A stretch of 64,000 nt of DNA from Alternaria dauci. Its lineage: Eukaryota > Ascomycota > Dothideomycetes > Pleosporales > Pleosporaceae. Every line of letters starts with the position of its first letter. Position 1 is the stretch's first letter. This document shows, piece after piece, positions 21,702 through 32,795 of this stretch. The stretch is from the NCBI RefSeq assembly GCF_042100115.1, contig NC_091280.1, positions 2,356,001 through 2,420,000 on the forward strand, written 5' to 3'. The notes under the pieces were generated by a model. That model was not told the origin of the DNA. It did no database searches and was given only the letters and a program-made list of their open reading frames with translations. Made by a program: the position numbers and the translations under genes.

Positions 21702-22471
21702 GGTTGGGTATGTATGTAGGGAGATTTGAGATACCCCATATATGAAGTTTTTAGGGAAAATGTTTTTTCTTTCGGTGAAACTTGAAAGATAAGATGAGAT
21801 GGATATACAGTTGTATATAGTGAGGTAAGGTGTTTGGGAAACAACACTGTATCAGATTGCGAAAGGGGTATGTTTCCTAGTGTTGTGCCTGCGTCTTGTT
21901 ACTAACATGTTTATATGGTTAATAGAATGTGATGGCTGTTGACGTTGATGTGCCTGCTAGCTTTGTTTCAGTCTAGCCTGGCCTTGCTATGCGTGACGTC
22001 CATCGCTCTTGACTGGTACTCTAAACCTCCGAATCTCGGAGCAGGAAACGACACGGGGCAATACGGCGGGCGCGGTAAGAAAACTGGGGTTAACAAGATC
22101 CCTAGTCGGGCCTTGATGAACGACACGGTCGTAATACGACGTGTTTTGTTGCATTTCCGACCCTCCGAATGTATTGAACGTGGAAAAGTAGGGCCGACTA
22201 TCTGGGCATGTGGAATAAGCCTTGGGTAACCTCATTATTCCCGCTGAACAGAGGTATTTTGTATGTCTTTTGGTGTGGCGCAGGCTCGGAGCGCTGGTTT
22301 CCTTGATGCCGAAGATACTCAACCCAGCTGCGATGGTGCACTGCCATGATGCATACGTCCGGCCGGGGACGAGTTACCTTGGCATCAAGTTGTATATAAG
22401 AGATGGAAGATGGACGGTGATCGATTACAACAGCAACCAACCCGCAAAGAATCTCAAGTTTATCGACAGAC
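21702..22471. other. intergenic, no gene recognised
   Basis: 3' flank of the membrane-protein gene and promoter of the gene at 22472. The phrase TATATAAGAG near 22390-22400 is a plausible TATA box about 75 bp before that ATG. Confidence 0.45.
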
Positions 22472-23809
22472 ATGCTTTACTCTACTCTCTTGACGCTGTG
22501 CTCCTTGACCTTCTCTTTGGCGCAATCGCAATCTTATCCTTGGACTCCACCAGAGTACCCACCCACGACTATAGAGAATGACGGTGTATGTTGAGCTCAG
22601 TGAGCTTGTTCTGGTATGGTTCGATGCTAACTGTTACAGACCAAATATAACAGATACGATGTGCGAAAGACGCTCTCATACTCAACCAACAACACGAACA
22701 ATGTCAACAAGTCAGTTCTACATAACCCAGACACTCGGACGGATATTTACTCACACTGTGCCAAAGCATATTCATGCTCGTCTGGGTGACGACCACAACC
22801 GGCAACAAGTACCATCTCACCACCAACTCAGGCATGATCGGGTCCTACCGCCTGGGCGCCTTCCTCTCGCTCAACAATCTCCAAGACAGGACCGGACGCG
22901 GCTCTTCTCTGTTGCAGTCCGGCTCCGCAGCCAACGTTCTAGACTGGCGTGCAGCCAATCAATCTATTCGAGCGCCTGCCGGTGGAGACGGCTGGACGGG
23001 CACGGCGTTTAGCATGGAGTTGTCTGGCGTCAGACTCGACATGAATATTTACCCCACGGGTGGTAATTTCTATTACGGTGGCAATGGCGGGATCCAGTTG
23101 TTTAGCAGGGTCTCGGAGTTCTCTGCTCGAGTGGTCAATAACAGGACGAATGTCACGGGCGAAGTTGTCGACTATTCGTCCGCGATCCCGGGATGGTCTT
23201 GGTACTGGGTACGTGTAACGACTATGATGTGCGAGCGAAAGGAGGAAGACTAATAAACGCAACAGTCCAAATCCCACGACGCGCATCAACGGAACGATAT
23301 CCATCGACGGCAGAGTCGAAGAAATTGACACCAAACACTCTTACGCTCTATTCGAGCGCCAATGGGGCGACTTCTTCGTCGGTCGGGGCTACTACATTCT
23401 CTGGCTCTATCTCGAAACCGGCGAGGTTATAATCACATGGGCCATGGAACCAGACTTTACAACCGGCGCCTTTGAAATCGCATTCGCATCGATATGGCAC
23501 CCCAATGGTATCCATGAGAATGTGCCTGTTGGGCCGAATAGTATTGCTTCTGATGTTTCGGTTACGAGGTCAGGACGGCGATACTTTAATCATTTTGTGC
23601 TGGATCTGCCGGCGAGGAATGCGTCGTTTGTGTTTGAGAAGTGGATTCGGGAGGGCGAGATTGAGCCGGTGTTGGCTGAGCAGCGGGATAGCTTTTCGAC
23701 CATTTCAGAGTCGTATGGTGAGGGCGTTGGGGTTTGGAATGGGAGGAGTGTGAGGGCGCAGGGACATGTTGAGCAACTCACTCGTCTTGATGGTTGTTTG
23801 GGTTGCTGA
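22472..23809 (+). CDS. secreted CrtC/AttH-like lipocalin-fold protein (kievitone hydratase-like), 387 aa
   Basis: Four exons: 22472-22585, 22640-22710, 22767-23201, 23266-23809. All phases agree; the third donor (GTACTG) was picked because it alone keeps the downstream frame. The N-terminus MLYSTLLTLCSLTFSLAQS is a signal peptide. The body has the duplicated beta-barrel features of hydroxyneurosporene synthase/AttH proteins: an early MLVWVTTTTGNKYHL strand, GWTGTAF, SAIPGWS, NPTTRINGTISIDG, then SYALFERQWGDF (the conserved ERQWG block) and a C-terminal SGRRYFNHFVLDLP segment. Relatives include secreted kievitone hydratase, and the same fold is used by fungal Diels-Alderases. It could therefore act on a plant phenolic or on a pathway intermediate; the signal peptide favours the former. 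Substrate unknown. Several N-glycosylation sequons are visible. Confidence 0.75.
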
Positions 23810-24686
23810 ACGTGGTGATGGGAGGGAAGATGAGGAGGACATGTACGGGGTGAGACTGATCTAGCTTTGCCTGTAGTCAGGTCCATGCGGATAGTTTTTG
23901 TATGCTTTTGGGCGGCTTTGAAGAAGGGACAAAGACTAACTCTAGACGCTCATTAGACCTTAGGAACTTGGCAGGCGTAGCTCTCGATAGATGGAAGAAA
24001 ACACGACAGCCCATCTTTACCGAAAGAATCGTTGCGTACCTGCAGAACTGTGGTTGGAAGCGCAAAGTTGATGGGAGGTGCAGCTGTGACGTAAGTCAGA
24101 GAACGAGGCGCGGCCTTTGTCGGAAGTCACCACACAAGCTGTCGGCACCCCACGATTCCAGCCGCGACCCTGACAAGGCCGACGATCAATGCGACATTCT
24201 CTACCACATTCAAGGCATTCGCTCGACCATTTCATGTCATTATTCAAAGTTACTGCTGTAGGTTCTTCATGTTCTCGCGCTCAGCCTAGCGGCCCATCCG
24301 TTCCGATGACAACATCCGATCCGATCCGTCAAGTCGTTCCGCAGATAAGGACGCATGACGCGCCCCTCACGACTCCCGCAACTCAATCCATCGCCAAACG
24401 AATAGGTGTTCGCGAATGAGAACTATGGCAAACATGGTTCAGATCGGTCCCGCAGATAAGATGTCGCCGACCGTTTACATCCGCGCAGCGAGTGGCTCGA
24501 TCGGCATCGGAATCGAGGATGCTGCATACTCGGGGTGAGCAAGGCCCTCAATATTTATTAGAAGGTGTCCAAAACCCATTGTGAATATCTCGCTCATCAA
24601 ATCCTCTTGCTATCCCTTTCACTTCTTGCGATCCAAGCCACTCTGCACCTCAACTCTTTCACCTGACCAGCGCTAGCCTTACCAGC
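23810..24686. other. intergenic left of the biosynthetic cluster
   Basis: No gene recognised. A TATA-like phrase (atatttatt, about 24550) lies roughly 135 bp before the monooxygenase ATG. The sequence around 24290-24530 is rich in GATCCGAT/GATAAG-type motifs, including two CCGCAGATAAG copies (24340 and 24452). Confidence 0.45.
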
Positions 24687-26118
24687 ATGGGTTCGATAGA
24701 GATTGGCTGGAGACGACTCAGCGTGGCTGTCATTGGCGGTGGCATCGGCGGACTATCAGCGGCCATCGCGCTGCGTCGAGCAGGCCACGAGGTCACCATC
24801 TACGAGCGAAATGACTTTGCAGGCGAAGCAGGAGCATCGGTCTCGTGTGCAGCAAACGGTACCCGGTGGTTGCATGAATGGGGCGTCGATGTGCAAAAAG
24901 GCGATCCTGTCGTCTTGAAGAAGCTCATCAATCGGGACTGGAAGACGGGCGAGCCGGTTAGCGTGTACGATCTTGATGATTATGAAGAGAGATGGGGATA
25001 TGTGTACAACATGTTTCATCGCCAGTATATGCACAAGATGCTCATGGATACGGCGTTGCAAGAAGAAGGGGAGGGTACCCCAGTGAAGTTGTTGGTAAAC
25101 CATCCGGTGAGTTTCCGAGATTACGACGTTGTCTTGTGTTGAATCGATTTCTAACGATAGTCTGTAGTGTGAGAGTATAGACGTCGAGTCTAGTGAAATC
25201 ACATTTTCAAACGGTGTCAAGGCACAGCACGACCTCATAGTCGGCGCAGACGGTATCGGATCCGCCACACGAAAGATCATCGGCGTAGTCACAGAAAAGC
25301 GACCAGCAGAACAGAGTTGTCTGCACGCAAACGTCATGACAAAAGATGTTCGCAAGCTCGGTCTCACAGACTACTCCCTCAACAGTGCACTAGAGTACTG
25401 GGGCGGCCAAGAAGGCAAATGGGACAAGATCGTCTTATCGCCTTGCAATGGCGGCGAGCTTCTCTCATACTACTGTTTCTTCCCCCGCGCCGCTGGAGAC
25501 TACACAAACCACACCTGGGGCGGCGCCGATCTCCCCGTCGAAGAACTTCTCGCGCCGTATCCTGAGCTCGACGCGCAGGTCAAGGCCCACCTCGCCATTG
25601 GTATCGAGGTACGACCTTGGCGGCTTTGGGTACACCAGCCATATCCGTACATTGTCAAGAATGATATAGCGCTTATTGGCGACGCTGCGCATCCGATGAT
25701 GCCTCACCAGAGCCAGGGAGCCTGCATGGCAATCGAAGATGCGGCGGCCCTGGGTATTCTCTTCAACAAGGACTACTTCAACGGAGATGTGAGAGAGTCG
25801 CTCGCCGTCTACCAGAAGATCCGATTGCCTCGCGCCACCAAGGTCCAGGCTTCGGCTGCCAAAGCGGCGTACAATATCAACGAGCGAATTGGCTTCTCCA
25901 GTAACACATCTATTTCCAACTACAAGGTTGAGGATGAGGCGAAGAAGTTGACTATCGAGGAGATGAATGGCTACGACATGTACAAGGATATCGACCAAGC
26001 TTTTGCGGAGAGGCAGGGAAGAACGTATTCGGACAAGTACGTCAGAGGTCTGCCTTTTGGGTTGAAGCTGTCGAATGGTATTACAGTTGATAGTAGTACG
26101 ACATTGGCGGCACCGTAG
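24687..26118 (+). CDS. FAD-dependent monooxygenase, salicylate-hydroxylase type (456 aa)
   Basis: Exons 24687-25106 and 25168-26118 with a 61-nt phase-0 intron (GTGAGT...CTGTAG). The class A flavoprotein hydroxylase motifs are all present: VAVIGGGIGGLSAA (GxGxxG, residues 17-22), the NADPH/FAD DG motif LIVGADGIGS, and the second FAD motif ALIGDAAHPMMPHQSQG. Such enzymes insert oxygen into an aromatic ring using NAD(P)H and O2. The salicylate-hydroxylase branch can replace a carboxylate by OH. No transmembrane segment or signal peptide; a cytosolic enzyme. It ends 75 bp from the 3' end of the convergent cupin gene. In cluster context it is the likeliest enzyme to turn a prenylated hydroxybenzoate into a hydroquinone (inference). 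Confidence 0.88.
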
Positions 26119-26193
26119 TATGTGTTCGATCGCGTTGATTAGAGTAATAATACCCATTGTTTGCCTTACAGCTGCGCACTCTCCCAGAAACCC

Positions 26194-27020
26194 TCACAAT
26201 GCCTTTTCCTCGACTGCGAATCTCTTCTGGAAAAACGATGACCGCATACGCTGGCATGCCAGTCCCCAGTCCGTACTCCACTGTTTATAATACGGCTGAT
26301 AACCCAACAGACTCCCCACCCACCTACCCACTACGATCCCCAACACCCGCGCCAACGTCCTCGAGAACGGAATCCAAGTAGGCAGCGACATGTACGAGCC
26401 GCCCGCATCGAACATCTAGCCTCTCAATTAGCCATTTTCGTTCCCACGCAACCCAGGCCCGCAACACCAGAGACTTACAGACATGACCTGTACGACGCTC
26501 AACGGCTGCCCATGCACAAACACCGCATCCTGGTACCCATACCAGTTCTCAAAGAACAGCTCATCTAGCTTATACATCTCGCTCGTATCCTTCCCGCTCA
26601 ACAAGAACCTCGTAACCGTTTCCCCATGCCTCTGCGCCGTCGTCGCCGGATACAATCTATGATTCGTCCACGGCTTGATCGCAAACTCGCCATCGGCTGG
26701 TGTGAGTAGATATTCTCTGCCTTCGCATTCAACGGCCAGACACCCGTCGGTGACGGTAATGTATTCTTCCTGGTACGGGTGGAAGTGCAATGGCGGTTTT
26801 TCTTTCCCGAGCGCGATCAGCTTGGGGTGGTCGAGCAGGAAGGTGACGGAGAAGGCGAAGCACCGGCTGGGAAGCGCGACGGTGACGGTGGAGATGGCGC
26901 CGTCGAAGCTGGGAGAGTTAGTAGTGGAGTGAGGTAGAGGGGACGAGGGCGGACGTACGCGATGACGGGTGTGCGCTCCGGGTGCTGGGCTTTTGGTGTG
27001 ACGAGGGGTTCTTGAGACAT
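26194..27020 (-). CDS. cupin-domain protein with hydrophobic tail (237 aa), three exons
   Basis: Exons (minus) 27020-26959, 26908-26479, 26415-26194; phases 2 and 0 agree. A single cupin barrel spans residues ~20-130 with the metal motif LHFHPYQEEYITVTDG (HxH...E...G) and a second-motif histidine in PWTNHRLYP. The last exon adds a hydrophobic segment (LARVLGIVVGRWVGSLLG), suggesting membrane attachment, then a basic tail. Small cupins of this kind recur in fungal secondary-metabolite clusters, where some act as isomerases or non-haem oxygenases; the reaction here is unknown. It converges with the monooxygenase gene and precedes the SDR in the same orientation. The terminal exon follows a clear GTAAGT donor, but it is less conserved-looking than the barrel. 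Confidence 0.75.
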
Positions 27021-27394
27021 TGCTGGTCGTGTGATGATATGAGTATGTGGAGTGGGGGGTAGGCTGCTATCGATATGTATATGTTGTACGACTCGACTTC
27101 TGGGCATGAGGGGTTCTGTTTAACCCACCAAACCTGGTTCGGGTGTGATACGAAGACGCTGTGTTCTAGATGCTGAATAATCCCTGCCTGTAATACATGG
27201 AGTGGGCCAGGTGCATCAGCATTTGCCTGACCCGGTTTTGGAGCTTCGGGAAAGGTCAAGTTTGTCATTTCTGTTCATTGCCGGAATACCACTAATAGCA
27301 ATTGCTAGACAAATTATTCGCAATTGAACTTGCTCGCCCCTAATTAAAGCCAAGATGGGTCTTGTTCTCCTTCACGCCTTGTTCCGTCTCACGA

Positions 27395-28432
27395 TCAGAT
27401 ACCAGCAGTTGCGGCCGAAATGCCTGTCCACTCCAGCGTCTTTGCCCAAATCTCTTCCTGCACCGTCTCGTTCAGGCTGTCAGGCGAACTCGTGTCTTCC
27501 TTCAGCAGAGTAAGAAATCCGCGGTAGCCCGGAGACGCCTCGTTGACTGCTAGTTTGGCAACATCGGTGCCGGCCTCGCTCGAGGTGCGCATGGTTGGGT
27601 CCATGAGACGAAGCAGCGGGCGCAGCGGTCGGATCACGAATTTCGACATGATTTGGAGCATTGCAGGGGTGTTTACGCGCAGGGCTCGAGAGTCGCTCAG
27701 GTTGCCGGGGTTGATGGCCACGGCGGTGATGTTGGAGAAACGAGGATTCTTGGGAATAGTCAGCTTGAGTTCAAACAGGATACGACTTTTACGAACCTTT
27801 TGGAGGTGCCTGTTCAGGGCATACATCCACATCAGAATAGCCAGCTTCGAGAGAGCGTAGCGATTCTGTCCATGAGCCATGGGATCTGCTGGCTCATCGG
27901 GAGGCGGCCTGGATAAGTCGTCCAAGTTGGCTGGTATCCTTGGCTTGATCTTCTCGAGACTGTTCTTTCCCGGCCAGTGCGCGTCACTGGTGAAGAGAAC
28001 GATACGACCGCCGTCTTCAGCAAAGCTGCCGAGCAGACGGAGGACGAGAACGGAGTGGGCGATGTGGTTGACTTGGAAGGTCTTCTCGTAGCCATCGCCG
28101 GTTACTTCCATGGCTGTTGCCAGGTTCCAGTAGAACGCATTGGAAATGATGCTCTGCAGCTTTGGTACTTTGCCTTCAGAGACCTCATCGGCGAGCCTGT
28201 TTGCGAACTCGTGGACGGCGGCGAGGCTCGAGAGGTCGAGTGCGCGGATGGAGAAACTGGCATTTGGGTATTCTGCGAGAGCTTCCCGGAGCAGATTGGT
28301 ATTCACATCTGAATCGGACGTGTTTCGCACAGTGAGTATGAGGTGTTTGTCTGGATGATGCTGTACCAAGTAGCGAACTGTCCACAGAGCCGCGGAGCCG
28401 TTGGCGCCGGTGAGGACGATAGTGCCAGACAT
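27395..28432 (-). CDS. short-chain dehydrogenase/reductase
   Basis: ATG at 28432 (MSGTIVLTGANGS); an in-frame ATG at 28522 would add 30 unlikely residues. Rossmann features: TGANGSAA cofactor loop (the usual GxxxGxG last Gly is Ala), DLSSLAAV, ISNAFYW in place of NNAG, SDAHW, and the catalytic YALSK (YxxxK). This is the retinol-dehydrogenase/WW-oxidoreductase-like branch, NADPH-dependent and cytosolic. Read straight through it has 345 residues, but 48 bases at 27749-27796 (GTTCGT...CCCAAG on the coding strand) look like an in-frame intron: removing them joins NRHLQK directly to NPRFSNITAVAINPG as in relatives, giving 329 residues. Candidate ketone or quinone reductase of the cluster. Divergent from the BBE oxidase at 29103. 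Confidence 0.85.
   Translation of the reverse strand: MSGTIVLTGANGSAALWTVRYLVQHHPDKHLILTVRNTSDSDVNTNLLREALAEYPNASFSIRALDLSSLAAVHEFANRLADEVSEGKVPKLQSIISNAFYWNLATAMEVTGDGYEKTFQVNHIAHSVLVLRLLGSFAEDGGRIVLFTSDAHWPGKNSLEKIKPRIPANLDDLSRPPPDEPADPMAHGQNRYALSKLAILMWMYALNRHLQKVRKSRILFELKLTIPKNPRFSNITAVAINPGNLSDSRALRVNTPAMLQIMSKFVIRPLRPLLRLMDPTMRTSSEAGTDVAKLAVNEASPGYRGFLTLLKEDTSSPDSLNETVQEEIWAKTLEWTGISAATAGI
27749..27796 (-). other. probable in-frame intron within the SDR gene
   Basis: 48 nt, GTTCGT donor, GCTGAC branch-like sequence, AAG acceptor. It has no stop codon and is a multiple of three, so an ORF caller reads through it. The encoded insert interrupts an otherwise continuous family alignment (from memory). 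Confidence 0.6.
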
Positions 28433-29102
28433 TGTGAGCGCAAAGTGAAGAAAGGGTTGTATGTCCGCGGCAGCGAAGGTGGAAATAGATTGAGAGGATG
28501 TGGCTGCGCCGCCCTCACACATGCATCACACCCGGGAGTGGGGCACGCTAGCCTGATGTGACGCTAGGCTGACAGGCTGGACTATTCCAAGGTTAGGCAA
28601 GGGTGCGGCGTTGATGCGACTTCCAGGGTTCGTACAGAAATCGATAACGTCCGACAGCTGTTAATCTATGCAATCTAGCCCACTCACCGGTCCCCGCTGT
28701 TACTGTAGGCCGCCCACTACTCGTGCAACGGCTGTGATGCATGTCAGCCAACGCGTAGCCACAATCGGAACTTGTGAATATCGCCCAGTCATCGAGCATG
28801 CGGCGCAGCAGTGGTGTGGCGGCTAAACGCGTGAGATTCTTGCCGAAATAGCATTCACGATTTTTCTAGTCCTGCAATACCTAAGTTGCCTTCAGGTAAG
28901 CCCACCCGCCATCGGGGAACCGCTGCTTGCTCTCCACTCATTGGATATAAACAGATCTTTTCGGCCAGCGAAGGAATATTGGCTGCTATCTAAGGGTCGC
29001 TATTCCAAATTCTCACATTGCGCCAGGTAGAGACACATCATATATGATAGTAATCATGGGACTCGTGTATTTCGTCCGGACAGAAAGCACCGATCAAATC
29101 AG
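28433..29102. promoter_or_regulatory. divergent promoter region, SDR / BBE oxidase 1
   Basis: 670 bp between head-to-head starts. TATAAAC near 28946 points toward the plus-strand oxidase. A minus-strand ORF at 28593-28799 is not convincing. Divergent spacing like this recurs three times in the cluster, suggesting co-regulated pairs. Confidence 0.5.
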
Positions 29103-30781
29103 ATGCTGTGCAATATGCTCGTTCTTCTTCTTCTTGCATGCCTTCCGCTTGCTTTTACAGCATCTATACGCATTAGGCAGGATGCCTGTGGATACCTCCA
29201 AACGTTGTTGCCCAGCTCGACGGTAGCCAGTACGGATTCGACCTTTTACGATCTAAGTACAGAGAACTGGTATGCGTAACCATCCAAACGTCGTTGGCGG
29301 AAGTATACTGACGATCGCCTAATCTAGGTCAGCCACTGCGTGGGGAAGCCCGTTATGCATTGTGCAGCCACTCTCAACGGCTGACGTGCAGAAAGCCATC
29401 TCGTATTTGAGCACGCAGCGCGTCAAGTTTGCTATCCGTTCAGGAGGCCACTCGCCATCGCCATTTGCTGCAAACATAGATGATGGCGTCCTGATCGACA
29501 CCTCGTTACTAAGGACCAAAGAGTACAACGCAAAAGACAAGACAGTGAAGATTGGAACTGGTCTGAGATGGGGAGAAGTTTACAGTTACTTGGATCAGTA
29601 CCAAGTAACAGTCGTTGGCGGCCGGGTCCTAGATGTCGGCGTTGGTGGCTTGATACTTGGAAGCGGACTTTCATATCTTTCAGATCTTCATGGCATGGCC
29701 TGTGACAACGTGGTCAACTTTGAGGTAAGTTCAAACATCCGTCTTTACGAAACAGTATCTCATTCTTCCAGGTGGTCCTCGCGAACGGCTCCGCAGTAGA
29801 CGCCAATGCCACACACCACAAAGATCTTTTCAGGGTTTTGAAAGGTGGGACTAACAATTTTGGTAACTAGAAACTGCATCCCATCAAGTCGTTATAATCT
29901 AATAGCCATACAGGTCTTGTCACAAGCTTCACTCTGCGCACTTATCCCATCTACAACGTCTGGGGAGGAGTGAAGATGTACAGCCATGAGCAGATCCCAG
30001 CGTTATACAAAGCCTTGGCTGCGTATCAGACCCAGCCGAACAAGGATCCATATGCGAATCTAATGCTTCAACCTTTCGCTACCAACGAAAGTCTGGGCGC
30101 GATGCTGAACATGGTCTATCTCAAGCCTGAGGAGTCACCAGCCGCTTTCAACGCCTTCTATGATATTCCCACGGTCTCGGATGCAACAAAACTACAAACT
30201 CTCAACGAAATGATCAGCGGTCAAGTTGTGCCTAGTCTTCCACGGTAGGTTTATGCCACTCCAATCACACGTTCCTTCGGCTAACGAATATTAGATGGGA
30301 CTGGCACTCTACGAGCTTCACTCCATCGGCCGAAATCTACGAGTCGATCAACTCAATCGTATCGACAGCACCCGAAGTCGCTCAGCTCAAAGCCTTGACT
30401 GGTGGCACGCTTGTTCTCGGGTTCCAACCAATCTCATCCAGCCTGGTGCAAGCAGGCCTCGAGCGAGGCGGAAACATTCTGGGCCACAGCAACGTGAACC
30501 AGACCTGGTTGGTACTCGACATAGGCTGGTGGAGACAGGAAGACGATGCGATAGCCCACAGTGCGACGCGCGCGCTGCTGCAAAAGATCGAGAAAGTGAC
30601 CAAGTCGAGCGCTGCGTACGTTCGTTACATCTTCATGAACGACGCGAGCTGGGATCAGGCGGTCGTCAACAGTTATGGGACCAACAACGTCAGGTACATG
30701 CGCCAGGTGAGGGAAAGGTATGATCCTTCGCACACCTTTTACGACCTAGTTAGTGGCGGCTTCAAGCTTCCCTTGTCATAA
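29103..30781 (+). CDS. secreted BBE-type FAD-linked oxidase 1 (490 aa), five exons
   Basis: Exons 29103-29269, 29328-29724, 29772-29862, 29914-30244, 30295-30781; every junction is GT-AG and phase-consistent. Signal peptide MLCNMLVLLLLACLPLAFTAS. The FAD_binding_4 domain contains IRSGGHSP (His about 97, the residue that links FAD in this family), GTGLRWGEV, VGVGGLILGSGLSYLS and CDNVVNFEVV. The C-terminal BBE segment contains VRERYDPSHTFYDLVSGGF (the usual RYDP...F motif, normally followed by Gln-Asn; here changed). The enzymes oxidise alcohols, amines or phenols with O2 and are routed through the secretory pathway. Converges with the SAT4-like gene (131 bp apart). Likely a late oxidative step in the cluster. 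Confidence 0.88.
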
Positions 30782-30912
30782 CTGTAAGGATAGATGTATA
30801 TGAGTGTAGAGCATCCTTGTACTTGCGAATTCTCTCATCGAGAGGAGCTGTTCTTTCAGAGCGTTGGGCATTGGGGAGGTAACGAGTGTAGATTCCGTAC
30901 CTAAATAGACTT

Positions 30913-32186
30913 TTACAGCGCACCCGGTCTGGAAGGTGCTAGATCATCGAGCTCTACATACGATCCGTCTTTCGATTGCAGTAGTGACTTTTCAGGCGTC
31001 TGCCTCCTTGGCGGTCGGCCTTGGCTTCCTGGCTGACTTCTCGATCTCGAACTCGAGCTCGTCATGGAGGAAATGGACGAGATACCTGAAAAGACTTTAT
31101 GCATGGCACCTTGTAACATGGGATGTAGTGCAGGAAGTGCTGCTCCAATAAGAGCCACGCTTGGCTCGATCTGCGATGGTATCCAGAACGTTTTGCCGTA
31201 CTCATCGAATTGCGGAGGAACAAGCCTGCTCATTTCGTATTCTAGCCCTGGACTTTGTTACTTTGGGTTCGGCATCAGTGCTATTTGGCCAAAGCTTACA
31301 TTTGGGGTCAATCTTTGTGTATCGCTCCATCTGAGTCACGAATATGGCGAGCTTGTACGCTGCCGTGATACTGGCACTATCCAAATGTTAGCCTGGAGAT
31401 CTGAATGTGGTGAAGGAATCGTACGCTGCACCACACATGAAGATTGCGATAACTCCAATGCGTTTCTTCACGGTCATTTGAAGCTGGATGACCGGATAGA
31501 TCGGGAGAACGAGTAGGATTATATCGAAAGCCATGCTTGTGCTGAACAGTGCCACTTGCGTGTAGTAATAGTACCAGTCGTTCATGTATCTGCTCCGGTC
31601 TAGCGGTGACCAGATCTTGTTGAATGGCTTCGCGATAAAAGCCGGAAGAGTCATGTACACGATAACATAGACTCCTTGCAGGGCTAGCAAAGCCCATACC
31701 GTGTAGCGAATTGATTTCACCGCTTGGCCAAAAATCCGGAGGTAGAACAGGAGAATCGATATACGGATGCTGGCTGACATGACGGGATAGAGGAAAGCGG
31801 AGCCAACAATTCCCTAGTCCAGATCAGCTGCGCGGAGTTCAAGGTATTGATGAAGCCACGCACCTTGAACCAAACGACAAACTCGCCCAGAGTTATCTCC
31901 CACAATGGCTTCCCAACGCCGGCGTTGATGTTAACATAAAGCGCCATAATCGTCCAGCCTATGTAGAGGAGCTGGTGTTGTGAGCGTAGACCATGGGATT
32001 TGGGTGCATGCAACCCACCAGAGCTGGAATAATCGCATAGTCGTCGTATCCGATCGCACGCGAAACGTACCGACACCGCAGTCTCAGCAGAGTCAACGCG
32101 ATGGACAAAAAACCAAGTAATACGATGCCAGCCACGACGCCATAGTGTCGATTTTGGTTGTTGACAACGGTAGGCGGAGGAATCAT
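30913..32186 (-). CDS. SAT4/PTH11-type seven-helix integral membrane protein (358 aa), five exons
   Basis: Exons (minus) 32186-32019, 31971-31864, 31813-31425, 31376-31300, 31247-30913, all GT-AG with agreeing phases. The N-terminus MIPPPTVVNNQNRHYG is followed by seven hydrophobic helices of the fungal rhodopsin-like SAT4 family. Markers are the first loop RLRCRYVSRAIGYDDYAII (family R...DD.), then ISILLFYLRIF after helix four, SMAFDIILLVLPIYPV, and KKRIGVIAIFMCGA. The cytosolic tail is Ser/Arg-rich. Members are often found in secondary-metabolite clusters (the name comes from the satratoxin cluster) and resemble Pth11 receptors; no catalytic activity is established. Could sense or move a pathway compound. 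An upstream in-frame ATG at 32210 is possible. Confidence 0.8.
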
Positions 32187-32795
32187 ACTGATGACTCGCA
32201 CCAGGTGCAAACGAGTTGACAGTCTGCGAACAGAGTGAGGCTATACGCCCATAAACTGATAGGATTCGGTTCCCGCCACTCTGTAGACGTCAAAGTGCGC
32301 GTGGCCTAGGGTGTGTGCACCCCATGCCAGACGTGGTCAACAATGCCTCGGCGCAGTGCACAAATGGGGACTAAGGGTACCAGCAGAGCGTTTCGAGATT
32401 AGGAAAGTGTTGCGTCGAGTCTTGTTCGGTCGGGGGCAGCGCAGCCACTGCCCTTGTCCACTTAGATTATCCGGTAAGCGCATGTGGTGAGCATGCACCG
32501 GCTAGCATAAACGGATGGGACGACCCGCAGATCGCGTCAGCGAAACTTATTGGCCAGCTTAGGGCGGGTGGGCCGTTCGCAGCCAGTCGATAGATTAGTG
32601 GGTGGGATATCCCGCAACAGTGTAATCTCCGTTAGCGCATCTTACACGGCATCGAGTAGGTTTGTCCAATCGGCACGACAGGTCTTCTGTGTTCATATTG
32701 CTCTCGGCTTATACGACCCTTAAAAGTAGCATCTCTCAGCCTTAGCTAACGCAATCTATGCGCCACGCTGCACGTAAGCTGGAAGCAGCCGGGAC
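32187..32795. other. intergenic, promoter of the SAT4-like gene
   Basis: Upstream of the SAT4-like start and downstream of the prenyltransferase stop. No ORF of note. Confidence 0.4.

Noticed and set aside
13912..23809. Carotenoid oxygenase and CrtC-like protein as one carotenoid pathway
   Set aside because: The oxygenase is the lignostilbene/CAO-1 type, the CrtC-like protein is secreted, and unrelated genes lie between them.
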